Assembly: GCF_023502395.1 (NCBI RefSeq)
Contig: NZ_JAMFMB010000010.1
Location: forward strand, 80,664-144,663
Direction: 5' to 3'
Source: Ruegeria spongiae
Lineage (GTDB): Bacteria; Pseudomonadota; Alphaproteobacteria; Rhodobacterales; Rhodobacteraceae
Length of the DNA stretch: 64,000 nucleotides
In this document: positions 25,351 to 33,935 of the stretch, piece after piece
Numbering within the stretch: position 1 is the first letter of the stretch
How the letters are laid out: each line of letters opens with the position of its first letter
Position numbers and translations under genes: made by a program
Notes under the pieces: model-generated
What the model was told of the DNA's origin: nothing
The model's input: the letters and a program-made list of their open reading frames with translations, nothing else
Databases searched by the model: none

Positions 25351-26286
25351 TCAGTAGCCGCGCCTGCGGTCGACCTCATGCAAAAGCGCCTCATCCGCGA
25401 TCAGGCGGCGCAGGTTTTCGGCCACGTCCTTCAGGGCATCCCCAAGATGCCAGCCCGACACATGGGGTGTGAGGGTGACATCTGGATGCTGCCAAAGCGG
25501 GTTGTCAGCGGGCAGCGGCTCCCGGCTGACCACGTCCAGCACCGCGTGGCCGGGCGTCCCACCGTCCAGCGCTCGCAGCAGCGCGGCCTCGTCGATCAGG
25601 TCACCGCGCCCGGCATTCAGCAACTGGCTGCCCGGCTTCATCGAGGCGAGCATGCGCGCATCGAAAAGCCCTGTCGTCTCGGGCGTGCTGGGCAGGATGG
25701 CGCAGACATGGTCGCAGCCCGCCAGCATGGCGGGCAGGGCGTTTTGGCCGTGGTGGCAGGTCACGCCGGGCAGCGATTTCGGCGATCGGCTCCAGCCATG
25801 GACCTGGAACCCGAACTGACCCAGCAGCCGCGCGGTCAGGCCGCCGATATGGCCCAGCCCAAGGACGCCCACCACCGTGTCGGACGTCACGCGGGGCGCT
25901 GTCGGAGACCAGTCCGCCCGCGCCTGCTGGCGGCGAAAGCGGTCGCCCTGACGCTGCGCGTTCAGGATATAGGTCAGGAACCACTCGGCGATTTCACGCG
26001 CCGGCGCTTCGGGTTTCAGCCGCGCGACGCGGACATGATCGGCCAGCGCCGGATGGCGGACGATGGTTTCCACGCCCGCACCAAGTTTCTGCACCAGTTT
26101 CAAATTGGGCAGCCGGTGTGGCAAATCCGGGTCCAGCTTGGACACGGCCAGCATCGCCACGTCACTCAGATCGCCCGGGTCGGCCAGCGGCCGCACATCC
26201 GCGCGTGGATCATGGGCGCGCACGGCTTGAGCGATTTCCGCATCCGTCATCCATCCGCTTTGGCCGACATTGATCAACAGCGCCAT
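25351..26286 (-). CDS. ghrA: D-2-hydroxyacid dehydrogenase, glyoxylate/hydroxypyruvate reductase A type
   Basis: A 311-residue NAD(P)H-dependent reductase of the D-isomer-specific family. The cofactor motif VVGVLGLGHIGG is near residue 140, followed by GWSRSPKSLPGV; the catalytic Arg (LLNAGRGDLID), Glu (VSREPLP) and His (LTPHVSGW) are present, and the WSRS segment after the first strand suits NADPH. GhrA enzymes reduce glyoxylate or hydroxypyruvate, which would fit a neighbour of gcvH in C2 metabolism, though the two are convergent and not co-transcribed. The start is ATG 26284-26286. A 19-bp palindrome lies 24 nt upstream, shared with the divergent acyl-CoA dehydrogenase gene. Confidence 0.85.
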   Translation of the reverse strand: MALLINVGQSGWMTDAEIAQAVRAHDPRADVRPLADPGDLSDVAMLAVSKLDPDLPHRLPNLKLVQKLGAGVETIVRHPALADHVRVARLKPEAPAREIAEWFLTYILNAQRQGDRFRRQQARADWSPTAPRVTSDTVVGVLGLGHIGGLTARLLGQFGFQVHGWSRSPKSLPGVTCHHGQNALPAMLAGCDHVCAILPSTPETTGLFDARMLASMKPGSQLLNAGRGDLIDEAALLRALDGGTPGHAVLDVVSREPLPADNPLWQHPDVTLTPHVSGWHLGDALKDVAENLRRLIADEALLHEVDRRRGY

Positions 26287-26309
26287 GGGGGTGCCTCCTT
26301 TCTTTGGTG

Positions 26310-26328
26310 GGGTGACATATCGTCACCC
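26310..26328. promoter_or_regulatory. Candidate operator between ghrA and the acyl-CoA dehydrogenase gene
   Basis: GGGTGAC-ATATC-GTCACCC, a perfect 7-bp inverted repeat in the 120-nt divergent spacer, 24 nt from the ghrA start and 79 nt from the other start. The placement suits a repressor or activator acting on one or both genes. Confidence 0.5.
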
Positions 26329-26406
26329 AACTGGACATTCGCCGCCCAGCTAAGTCATCCTCCGGTCAAACGTAAAGCCCGGTGATCCCGGCAGAGGAGA
26401 GATGTC

Positions 26407-27642
26407 ATGACGATGAGCTTTGGGATGCGGGACCAACACCGCGCGCTTCTGGACCGGGTCAGCACGATGATCCGCGACGAGGTCATGCCGCTGGAAGAGG
26501 AATATCAGAGCGAGGTGGCCAAGGGCGACCGCTGGCAATACACCGAGCGTCAGACCGAGATCCTCGAGGGGTTGAAGGCCAAGGCCAGGGCCGCGGGGCT
26601 GTGGAATTTCTGGCTGACCGACAGTGACCGGGGATTCGGCCTGACCACGGTTGAATATGCCTATTTCGCCGAAGAGATGGGCAAGACCCCGCTGGGGGCC
26701 GAGGTGTTCAATTGCTCGGCGCCTGATACCGGCAATATGGAAGTCTTTGAACGCTACGGCACCGACGCCATGAAGACCAAATGGCTGGCGCCGCTATTGG
26801 AGGGTGAGATTCGCTCGGCCTATCTGATGACCGAGCCGGATGTGGCCTCCTCCGATGCCACCAACATCTCGATGTCCTGTGTGCGGGACGGGGCGGAGTA
26901 TGTGCTCAATGGCGAGAAATGGTGGGCCTCGGGCGCGGGCGACCCGCGCTGCCGGGTCTATATCGTGATGGTGCGCACCGGCGATGACGAGGTGCCCAAA
27001 CACCAGCGCCATTCGATGATCGTGGTGCCCGCCGACACACCCGGTATCGAGGTGCTGCGCCCGATGCAGGTCTATGGTCACGATGATGCGCCGCACGGGC
27101 ATATGCATATCCGATTCACCAATGTGCGGGTTCCGGTCGAAAACATCCTGCTGGGTGAAGGGCGCGGGTTCGAGATTGCGCAAGGCCGTCTGGGGCCGGG
27201 CCGCATACATCACTGCATGCGGGCCATCGGGCAGGCGGAAACCGCGCTGGAACAGATGTGCAGACGCGCGTTGCAGCGCGAGGCGTTCGGCAAGCGGCTG
27301 GCGCAGCTTGGCGCGAATTACGACATCATCGCCGAATGCCGGATGGAGATCGAGATGGCGCGCCTGCTCTGCCTCAAGGCGGCGTGGTACATGGATCAGG
27401 GCGATGCGCGCGCTGCGGCCCCGTGGATTTCGCAGATCAAGGTGATCGCGCCGCGCGTGGCGCTCAAGGTGATCGACGAGGCGGCGCAGATGTTCGGCGC
27501 GCAGGGCATCAGCCAGGATACCCCGCTGGCCACCGCCTGGACCCATGTGCGCACGCTGCGCCTGGCTGACGGTCCGGACGCGGTGCATCGGCGGCAGGTT
27601 GCCCGGACCGAGCTGCGCAAATACACGCAGGAGAAAGTCTGA
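26407..27642 (+). CDS. Acyl-CoA dehydrogenase family protein (ACAD10/11-like)
   Basis: A 411-residue FAD enzyme that should introduce the alpha-beta double bond in an acyl-CoA. Its three domains are visible: N-terminal helices (1-120), the beta domain with SAYLMTEPDVASSDATN and GEKWWASGAGDPRC (residues about 135-185), and C-terminal helices with the flavin/substrate segments MFGAQGISQDTPLA and HVRTLRLADGPDAVH. The pattern near WWASGAGDP and the ending resemble the ACAD10/11 branch, which handles branched or hydroxylated acyl chains; the substrate is not certain. ATG 26407 follows AGGAGAG. Divergent from ghrA with a palindrome between; the DUF1007 gene follows after 46 nt. Confidence 0.9.
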   Translation: MTMSFGMRDQHRALLDRVSTMIRDEVMPLEEEYQSEVAKGDRWQYTERQTEILEGLKAKARAAGLWNFWLTDSDRGFGLTTVEYAYFAEEMGKTPLGAEVFNCSAPDTGNMEVFERYGTDAMKTKWLAPLLEGEIRSAYLMTEPDVASSDATNISMSCVRDGAEYVLNGEKWWASGAGDPRCRVYIVMVRTGDDEVPKHQRHSMIVVPADTPGIEVLRPMQVYGHDDAPHGHMHIRFTNVRVPVENILLGEGRGFEIAQGRLGPGRIHHCMRAIGQAETALEQMCRRALQREAFGKRLAQLGANYDIIAECRMEIEMARLLCLKAAWYMDQGDARAAAPWISQIKVIAPRVALKVIDEAAQMFGAQGISQDTPLATAWTHVRTLRLADGPDAVHRRQVARTELRKYTQEKV

Positions 27643-27688
27643 ACCACATATCGTTGCGCCACGGCGGGGGTCGCCCTATCTTCGGCGC

Positions 27689-28339
27689 ATGAAGCGCGTA
27701 TTGCCTCTTGTCCTGAGCCTTTTGCCGGTCGGTCTGACCGCGCATCCGCATGTCTTCGTGGATACCGGGATTGAGGTGATCTTTGATGATCAGAACCGGC
27801 TGACCCATGTGCGCGTCACCTGGGCCTACGATGATTTCTACTCGCTTTTGATCCTGGAAGATTTGCAGTTGGACCCGGATGCCGACAACGTCCTGACCCC
27901 GGAGGAGAGCACCCGTCTGACCGGGTTCGACATGAACTGGGTGCCGGGGTTCACCGGCGATCTGGATGCGCGGCTGGGTGGTCAGGTGCTGAAACTCTCG
28001 GGGCCGCTGGAGCCGACGGCAGAGCTGCGCGACGGGCGCATTGTAACCTCGCATCTGCGCGAGGTGACGGGGCAACCGACCACGCTGGGCGAGACGCTGT
28101 CACTCAGGGCGTATGACGAGAGCTATTACACCAGCTATGACCTCACATTGCCGGTGCAGCTGATCGGGGCCGAGACCTGCATGATCGACCGGATCGATCC
28201 CGATATCGACCAGAAGCTGAGCGATATGCAGGCCTTTTTGCTGACCTTGGATGCCAATGCCGATCTGGAAGAGAACGACATTCCCATGATCGGCGCGGAA
28301 TTCGCGACCGAGATCCGGATCACATGTCCAAATTCCTGA
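27689..28339 (+). CDS. DUF1007 periplasmic protein of a metal-transport pair
   Basis: A 216-residue secreted protein: signal peptide (MKRVLPLVLSLLPVGLTAHP) then the DUF1007 domain, starting with the conserved HPHVFVDT and containing YDDFYSLLI and YDESYYTSYDL. The family is always found with NicO/RcnA-type nickel/cobalt permeases and is thought to act as their periplasmic component. Here it overlaps the NicO gene by 16 nt. The His at the mature N-terminus may bind metal (inference). ATG 27689 starts the signal peptide. It is 46 nt after the acyl-CoA dehydrogenase stop, which is probably unrelated in function. Confidence 0.88.
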   Translation: MKRVLPLVLSLLPVGLTAHPHVFVDTGIEVIFDDQNRLTHVRVTWAYDDFYSLLILEDLQLDPDADNVLTPEESTRLTGFDMNWVPGFTGDLDARLGGQVLKLSGPLEPTAELRDGRIVTSHLREVTGQPTTLGETLSLRAYDESYYTSYDLTLPVQLIGAETCMIDRIDPDIDQKLSDMQAFLLTLDANADLEENDIPMIGAEFATEIRITCPNS

Positions 28340-29211
28340 TCCTGCCGGTTGGTGCCGTCGCCGCGTTTTTGTTGTGGTTCTGGATCGGGGGCGGCTTTGA
28401 CCAGCTCGCGCTTTGGGCCGCCGGTGAACAGCGCGCGTTCCAGAACCAGATCGCGGGCGCGTTGCGGGGCTTGCGGGCGGGGCATGATGGTGCGCTCTGG
28501 CTCTTGATGGGGCTTTGTTTTGCCTATGGGTTCTTTCATGCGGTGGGGCCGGGGCACGGCAAGGTGCTGATCGGTGGCTACGGGCTGGGCCGCCGCGTGC
28601 CCTGGCTGCGGTTGAGCGTGATATCGTTGCTGGCCAGCCTGGGGCAGGCGGTCACGGCGGTGATGATCGTCTATGCCGGGGTGTTCCTGTTCAACATGAC
28701 CCGCGAGCGGCTGATCGGCGTGACCGAGGATGTCATGGCGCCGGTCAGCTACGGCGCGATCGCGCTGGTCGGGCTCTGGCTGGTCTGGCGCGGAATGCGG
28801 CGGCTGATGCGTCAACGCGACACGCATGCGCATGACCACGGTACCTGCGAAAGCTGTGGCCACAAACATGGCCCCGATCTGGATGAGATCGATCAGGTCT
28901 CGACCCCGCGTGAGGCGTTGGCACTGATCGCAAGTATCGCGATCCGGCCCTGCACCGGCGCGCTGTTCGTGCTGCTGATCACTTGGCAGATGGGGATCGC
29001 GGGGGCCGGTATCGCCGGGGCCTTCGCCATGGCACTGGGCACCGCAACCGTGACAATCACGGTCGGTCTTGCTGCGACTGGCATGCGTGGCGGTATCGTC
29101 GGGTCCGCCACCGCGTTCCAGCAGGCGGCACGGGTGCTGCCGCTGGTCGAACTGATGGCGGGGCTGGTTGTGGCGGTGCTGGCGGGTGGTCTGATGATGC
29201 GCGCGCTCTGA
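28324..29211 (+). CDS. NicO/RcnA-type nickel/cobalt transporter
   Basis: A 295-residue inner-membrane permease. About six helices are visible, starting with FLILPVGAVAAFLLWFWIG; the signature HAVGPGHGKVLIGGYGLG (His-rich helix) and the later SIAIRPCTGALFVLL match the NicO family that moves Ni2+ or Co2+. A cytoplasmic loop at residues about 161-178 is rich in His and Cys (HAHDHGTCESCGHKHG) and probably senses or collects metal. The ATG at 28324 lies inside the end of the DUF1007 gene. Direction of transport (uptake or efflux) cannot be told from sequence. Confidence 0.9.
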   Translation: MSKFLILPVGAVAAFLLWFWIGGGFDQLALWAAGEQRAFQNQIAGALRGLRAGHDGALWLLMGLCFAYGFFHAVGPGHGKVLIGGYGLGRRVPWLRLSVISLLASLGQAVTAVMIVYAGVFLFNMTRERLIGVTEDVMAPVSYGAIALVGLWLVWRGMRRLMRQRDTHAHDHGTCESCGHKHGPDLDEIDQVSTPREALALIASIAIRPCTGALFVLLITWQMGIAGAGIAGAFAMALGTATVTITVGLAATGMRGGIVGSATAFQQAARVLPLVELMAGLVVAVLAGGLMMRAL

Positions 29212-29217
29212 GCGGTA

Positions 29218-29985
29218 TCAGCCAAAGACCGGCTCGGGATAGCGGACCTGCGCCAGATAGAGCCCCTGTGGCGGGCAGACTGGCCCGCAAGCGGCACGGT
29301 CGCGGGCCTCCAACGCATCGCGCACATCCTCTGGTGTCCAGGCGCCTGCGCCCACACGCTCCAGCGTGCCGACAAAGCTGCGCACCTGATTGTGCAGGAA
29401 GCTGCGGGCGCGGACGTGGAAATGCATCTCGGGGCCGGAGAAGCCTGCGACCGGCTCGATGCGCAATTCATCCAGCGTCTTGACCGGGCTTGCCGCCTGA
29501 CAGATCGACGAGCGGAAGGTGGTGAAATCATGCCGCCCCAGCAAAAGGTCCGCCGCCCGCTGCATGGCAGCCACATCGAGTTGATGGTTGACCCGCCAGA
29601 CCTGACCCGCCTCATGGGTGGCGGGTGCGCGGCGCATCAGGATGCGAAACAGATAGCGTCGTTCAACGGCTGAGAACCGCGCGTGCCAGTCATCCTCTAC
29701 CCGCGCCGCGGCGACAATGGCCACGGGCTGCGGTTTCAGATGATGGTTCAGCGCCTCGGAGAGCCGGAACGGGTCCCACTCCTTGACCAGATCGCAATGC
29801 GCCACCTGACCCAGCGCATGCACGCCCGCATCAGTGCGGCCTGCGGCGGCTATCGTATGCGCACCCGGTTCCAGACGGGCCAGCGCCGCCTCGATCGCGC
29901 CTTGCACCGAAGGCTGATCCTTCTGGCGCTGCCACCCGGCAAAGGGCGCGCCCTGGTATTCGACATTCAACGCAAAACGTGGCAT
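29218..29985 (-). CDS. truA: tRNA pseudouridine(38-40) synthase
   Basis: Makes pseudouridine at positions 38-40 in the anticodon arm of tRNAs. A 255-residue protein of normal length. The catalytic Asp is in [16 protein letters not shown], followed by [16 protein letters not shown] (variant DWHARFSA), FTTFRSS and the C-terminal [17 protein letters not shown] 29983-29985 was chosen because it matches the family start ([19 protein letters not shown]); upstream codons belong to a longer frame without similarity, and the ribosome-binding site is weak. Convergent with the NicO gene, 6 nt between stops. Confidence 0.95.
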   Translation of the reverse strand: MPRFALNVEYQGAPFAGWQRQKDQPSVQGAIEAALARLEPGAHTIAAAGRTDAGVHALGQVAHCDLVKEWDPFRLSEALNHHLKPQPVAIVAAARVEDDWHARFSAVERRYLFRILMRRAPATHEAGQVWRVNHQLDVAAMQRAADLLLGRHDFTTFRSSICQAASPVKTLDELRIEPVAGFSGPEMHFHVRARSFLHNQVRSFVGTLERVGAGAWTPEDVRDALEARDRAACGPVCPPQGLYLAQVRYPEPVFG

Positions 29986-30482
29986 GGCCGCGCAGGTACC
30001 CAACCGTCGCAATGATGTCCAGCGGGCAAGGGGTGCCGCTCCGCGCTCGGAGGCGACGCAATCCGGGTATTTCGGCATTTTGCGGCCCGACCACCTTGCG
30101 ACCTTTTGATAGCATGTTGCGTGCCCGGGGCCATGACCCGGCGAGTTCACTGAACCCGCGTTATTTGCCGATTCAGGGTACGGCCCGCTCATGGAATTGA
30201 TCGTGGTAAGCCGTCTATCGCTGAATGGTGATCGGTCCGGAGCCTTCACGCGCGGTGGTTCTGAACGGGTGCTTGCCGAATTGACGTCGCGGCATTGTCG
30301 GGGAACTTGCTTCCCATGTTCAAAGAGACAGATACAAAAGATTGCATCGAAGGAGAGCCAAATTTCACGAGCTATGCTCCTGACTGAAAACCGCAGGTCG
30401 GTGAGACGGGTTTGCACTTCGCGATGATCCGGATCCACTCAGGCCTGCGCAACCAAGGTGCGACGAATTGAGGAAAGCAGAT
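29986..30482. other. Gene-free stretch between truA and the monooxygenase gene
   Basis: 497 nt between divergent genes. A 78-codon frame from ATG 30191 starts [17 protein letters not shown], which loosely recalls the N-terminus of trehalose-6-phosphate synthase, then loses any resemblance; it may be a relic. There is also a perfect inverted repeat GGGAA-CTTGC-TTCCC (30301-30315) and a short GTTCA-C-TGAAC palindrome near 30145. No convincing gene is present. Confidence 0.45.
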
Positions 30483-31940
30483 ATGGAAAGCATCGACATC
30501 GTGATCGTCGGGGCCGGGTTTGGCGGTATTGGGCTGGGGCACAAGCTGAAAGAGGCCGGTCTGGACAGCTTTCTCATCCTCGAAAAAGCAGATGAGGTGG
30601 GGGGCACATGGCGGGACAACACCTATCCCGGAGCCGAATGCGACGTGCCGTCGTTCTTCTACAGCTATTCTTTCGCGCCAAATCCGGACTGGCAGCACAA
30701 ATGGTCAAAGCAGAGTCAGATCTTTGACTATCAAAAAAAATGTGCCAGGGATTTCGGGCTTTACCCGCATATCCGCTTTGGCCAGGAAGCCAAAACCGCC
30801 AGTTTCGACGAGGCCACGGGCCGCTGGACGGTCACCACCGACACAGGCGACCGGATCGACTGCCGGCACTTCATCTGCGCGCTGGGGCAGTTGCACCATC
30901 CCAGTATCCCGAAGGTCAAAGGTCAGGACGATTTCGAAGGGCAGCAATTCCACTCGGCGACCTGGCCAGAGGGCGTTGACCTGAAGGGCAAGAACGTCGC
31001 CGTCGTGGGGAATGCGGCCAGCGCCTTGCAGTTCATTCCATATGTGGCCGAACAGGCCACAAAGGCGACCGTCTATCAGCGCACGCCGAACTGGGTTATG
31101 CCAAAGGGCAACCGGCCCTATACGGCGTTTGAAAAGTGGCTTTCGCGCCATGTGCCGCCGCTCGCCCGGCTGTATCGATTGGGGCAATGGCTGCGCACCG
31201 AATATGTGGTCTTTCCGATTATCGCCGGGTCCAGACCACATCAGATGCTGGGCCGGAGCCTGTTTCGACGCAATCTCAACAAGGCGGTCTCTGACCCCGA
31301 ACTGCGGGCAAAGCTGACACCCGACTATCCGCTCGGGGCCAAACGTCTCCTGATTTCGGATACGTTGTTTCCAGCGCTGGCCCGTGACAATGTCGAGGTG
31401 GTGACCGAGGGCATCGACCATATCTCGGCCGATGGGATTACCGACAAGAGCGGGACGTCGCGCCCCCACGATTTCATCATCTATGGGACCGGCTTTCAGA
31501 CCAATCCCTTCATCCAGTCCATCGATGTGACCGGTCGGGGTGGCAAAACGCTGCGTGAGGTCTGGAAAGAGGGCGCGCGGGCCTATCTGGGCATCGCGGT
31601 GCCGGGGTTCCCGAACCTGCATATGCTTTATGGTCCCAACACCAATACCGGGCATTCTTCTGTCGTCTATATGATGGAGGCGCAGATCGGCTATATCGTG
31701 CAGCTCATTCAGCAAGCCTCGACCAAAACCGCAGAGGTCCGCGAAGATGTCGCGACCCGCTTCGACACCGAAATGCAGACCCGTCTGACGCAGTCGGTCT
31801 GGGACAAGATCGAGACAAGTTGGTACAAGGATGGCGGGCGCATCACCAATAACTGGCCCGGGTCCGGCAGGGAATACCACCGCCGGACCAAACGGCTTGT
31901 CCCACAGGACTTTGTCTTCTCAGACCCGCAGGGAGACTGA
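30483..31940 (+). CDS. Flavin-containing Baeyer-Villiger-type monooxygenase
   Basis: A 485-residue class B flavoprotein monooxygenase that uses FAD, NADPH and O2 to oxygenate ketones or similar substrates. Seen directly: the FAD motif IVGAGFGGIGLG at the N-terminus, GGTWRDNTYPGAECD (typical of BVMOs), the BVMO fingerprint FEGQQFHSATWP near residues 150-162, the second nucleotide motif VVGNAASALQ, and the C-terminal GPNTNTGHSS. ATG 30483 follows GAGGAAAG; an in-frame TTG at 30468 lies upstream of that site. The substrate is unknown. It stands alone. Confidence 0.92.
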   Translation: MESIDIVIVGAGFGGIGLGHKLKEAGLDSFLILEKADEVGGTWRDNTYPGAECDVPSFFYSYSFAPNPDWQHKWSKQSQIFDYQKKCARDFGLYPHIRFGQEAKTASFDEATGRWTVTTDTGDRIDCRHFICALGQLHHPSIPKVKGQDDFEGQQFHSATWPEGVDLKGKNVAVVGNAASALQFIPYVAEQATKATVYQRTPNWVMPKGNRPYTAFEKWLSRHVPPLARLYRLGQWLRTEYVVFPIIAGSRPHQMLGRSLFRRNLNKAVSDPELRAKLTPDYPLGAKRLLISDTLFPALARDNVEVVTEGIDHISADGITDKSGTSRPHDFIIYGTGFQTNPFIQSIDVTGRGGKTLREVWKEGARAYLGIAVPGFPNLHMLYGPNTNTGHSSVVYMMEAQIGYIVQLIQQASTKTAEVREDVATRFDTEMQTRLTQSVWDKIETSWYKDGGRITNNWPGSGREYHRRTKRLVPQDFVFSDPQGD

Positions 31941-32070
31941 GGTGCCGGCAGGGCTTGATGCGATGGTTGCGGCATTGACCCGGCCCATGCGTGACACTTT
32001 GTACGAAACCGAGCCTCGCAAAGTACGCGATTGCCACCTATCTTGACCCCGAACAGTCAGAGGCAGCGGT

Positions 32071-33486
32071 TTGGTTCTATCTTCAATTGCCGACACTTTG
32101 GTGCGCGGTGTCGAAAATGCCGGGGATGCGGTCTCGGAAGCGCTGTTCGAACCGGTGATCCGGCTGGGCGTGACCGGATTGGCGCGTTCGGGCAAAACGG
32201 TGTTCATCACCTCGCTGGTGGCCAACCTGTTGGACCGGGAGCGGATGACCGGGCTTGCGGCGGCGCAGGAGGGCCGGATCGAGGCCGCCTATCTGCAGCC
32301 GCAGCCTGATGATACCGTACCGCGCTTCGATTATGAGACCCATCTGGCCGCGCTGACCTCGGACGCGCCACGCTGGCCCGACAGCACGCGGGCAGTGTCG
32401 GAACTGCGGCTGTCGCTCAGAGTGCGGCCATCAGGTTTGTTGTCGGGGCTGTCGGGGCCACGCACCGTTCATGTCGACATCGTCGATTACCCCGGCGAGT
32501 GGCTGCTGGATCTGGCGCTGCTGGAGAAATCTTATGCCGACTGGTCGCATGAGGTTCTGAGTCGTATCCGGACACGCGATTGCGCGGCGGGTTTCCTTGC
32601 GCATCTGCAGGGAATGGACCCGGACGCAGAGCATGACGAACCCACTGCGCAGGCTTTAGCGCGTGTTTTTTCCGACTACCTTATGGCCGCACGCGATCAG
32701 GGCCATTACGATTGTACTCCGGGCCGGTTCCTGTTGCCCGGCGACCTTGACGGCTCACCGGTGCTGACCTTCGCGCCCTTGCCGGTCGACGGGCCTGCGC
32801 CGCGCAAGTCGCTGCATCGCGAGATGGAGCGGCGGTTCGAGGCCTATAAATCGCAGGTGGTCAAACCGTTTTTCCGCAACCATTTCGCCCGGATCGACCG
32901 GCAGGTTGTGCTGGTTGATGCGCTTGGCGCGATCCATCGCGGCCCGCGCGCGGTCGAGGATCTGCGGCGCGGGATGGGGGATATCCTCTCGGCCTTCCGG
33001 CCCGGTCGCAATGCCTGGCTGTCGCGCCTGCTCCTGGGCAAACGGGTCGAGAAAATCCTGTTTGCGGCCACAAAGGCAGACCATCTGCATCACATCCAGC
33101 ACACCCGCCTGACCGCGATCATCGAGGCGATGACCCGCGACGCGCGCGACCGCGCCCGTTTTGCGGGCAGCGAGACGGCGGCGCTGTCCATGGCCTCGCT
33201 GCGGGCGACGACCGAAGAGATGCGCGAGCATCAGGGCCGGGACCTGCCCTGCGTGCGGGGCCGGTTGCTGGAGAGCGGCAAACAGGCGGCTTTCTACGCC
33301 GGAGACCTGCCCGAGGACCCCTCGCATTTGCTGGGTCCGGCGCGGGATGGCGCCAGCGAGTGGCTCTCGGGCGACTATGAGGTGATGAGCTTTGCACCGG
33401 CGCGCCTGACGCTCAGGCCGGGCGAGGGGCCGCCCTCTATCCGGCTGGACCGGGCAGCGCAATTCCTGATCGGAGACCGGCTGTGA
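32071..33486 (+). CDS. YcjX-like P-loop ATPase/GTPase (DUF463)
   Basis: A 471-residue member of the DUF463 family (YcjX), a nucleotide-binding protein of the phage-shock/stress regulon in E. coli with no settled function. The Walker A motif GLARSGKTVFITSLVANL is at residues about 34-51, with VDIVDYPGEWLLDLALL (switch-like) and FAATKADHLHHIQH (NKxD-like) further on. The start is TTG 32071 after AGAGGCAG. Its stop overlaps the GNAT gene (GTGA), and that gene overlaps the YcjF-like gene (ATGA), so all three are translated together. No homology to the preceding monooxygenase. Confidence 0.88.
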   Translation: MVLSSIADTLVRGVENAGDAVSEALFEPVIRLGVTGLARSGKTVFITSLVANLLDRERMTGLAAAQEGRIEAAYLQPQPDDTVPRFDYETHLAALTSDAPRWPDSTRAVSELRLSLRVRPSGLLSGLSGPRTVHVDIVDYPGEWLLDLALLEKSYADWSHEVLSRIRTRDCAAGFLAHLQGMDPDAEHDEPTAQALARVFSDYLMAARDQGHYDCTPGRFLLPGDLDGSPVLTFAPLPVDGPAPRKSLHREMERRFEAYKSQVVKPFFRNHFARIDRQVVLVDALGAIHRGPRAVEDLRRGMGDILSAFRPGRNAWLSRLLLGKRVEKILFAATKADHLHHIQHTRLTAIIEAMTRDARDRARFAGSETAALSMASLRATTEEMREHQGRDLPCVRGRLLESGKQAAFYAGDLPEDPSHLLGPARDGASEWLSGDYEVMSFAPARLTLRPGEGPPSIRLDRAAQFLIGDRL

Positions 33487-33935
33487 ACGTGCTGTTGCGA
33501 CAGGCGCACCCCACCGATGCGGGCCGGACCGGCGACATTCTGCACGGCTTCACGCGCGACAATGACTGGATGCCCAACCTGCACAGCGGGGCGGAAACCA
33601 TCGCCTTTTGCGGGACAATGATTGCGCGCGGCTGGGTGACAGTGGCCGAGTCGGACGGCCAGGTCGCAGGGTTCCTGGCCCGCGATGGCGCGCTGATCCA
33701 TTCGCTCTACATGTCGCGCGGCCTGCGCGGTCAGGGCATCGGCGCGCGCCTGTTGGCGCAGGCCAAGGCGCAAAGCGACCGGCTGGAGCTGTTTGCGTTT
33801 CAGGCCAATCCCGGTGCGGCGCGGTTCTATTTGCGTGAGGGGTTTGTCGAGGCCGCCCGCAGCGATGGACGCGGCAATGATGAAAACCTGCCCGATATCA
33901 AGTTCGTCTGGTCCAGAGAGGCAAGAGAGACATGA
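33483..33935 (+). CDS. GNAT-family N-acetyltransferase embedded between ycjX and ycjF
   Basis: A 150-residue acetyltransferase of the Gcn5-related fold. The acetyl-CoA binding motif is in SRGLRGQGIGARLLAQAKA (R/Q-x-x-G-x-G/A pattern), followed by ELFAFQANPGAARFYLREGF, the family's C-terminal beta-alpha unit. The GTG start overlaps the ycjX stop and the gene end overlaps the ycjF start, each by 4 nt. The substrate is unknown. The tight coupling suggests it works with, or modifies, the YcjX/YcjF proteins or their envelope target; this is inference from position. Confidence 0.88.
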   Translation: MNVLLRQAHPTDAGRTGDILHGFTRDNDWMPNLHSGAETIAFCGTMIARGWVTVAESDGQVAGFLARDGALIHSLYMSRGLRGQGIGARLLAQAKAQSDRLELFAFQANPGAARFYLREGFVEAARSDGRGNDENLPDIKFVWSREARET

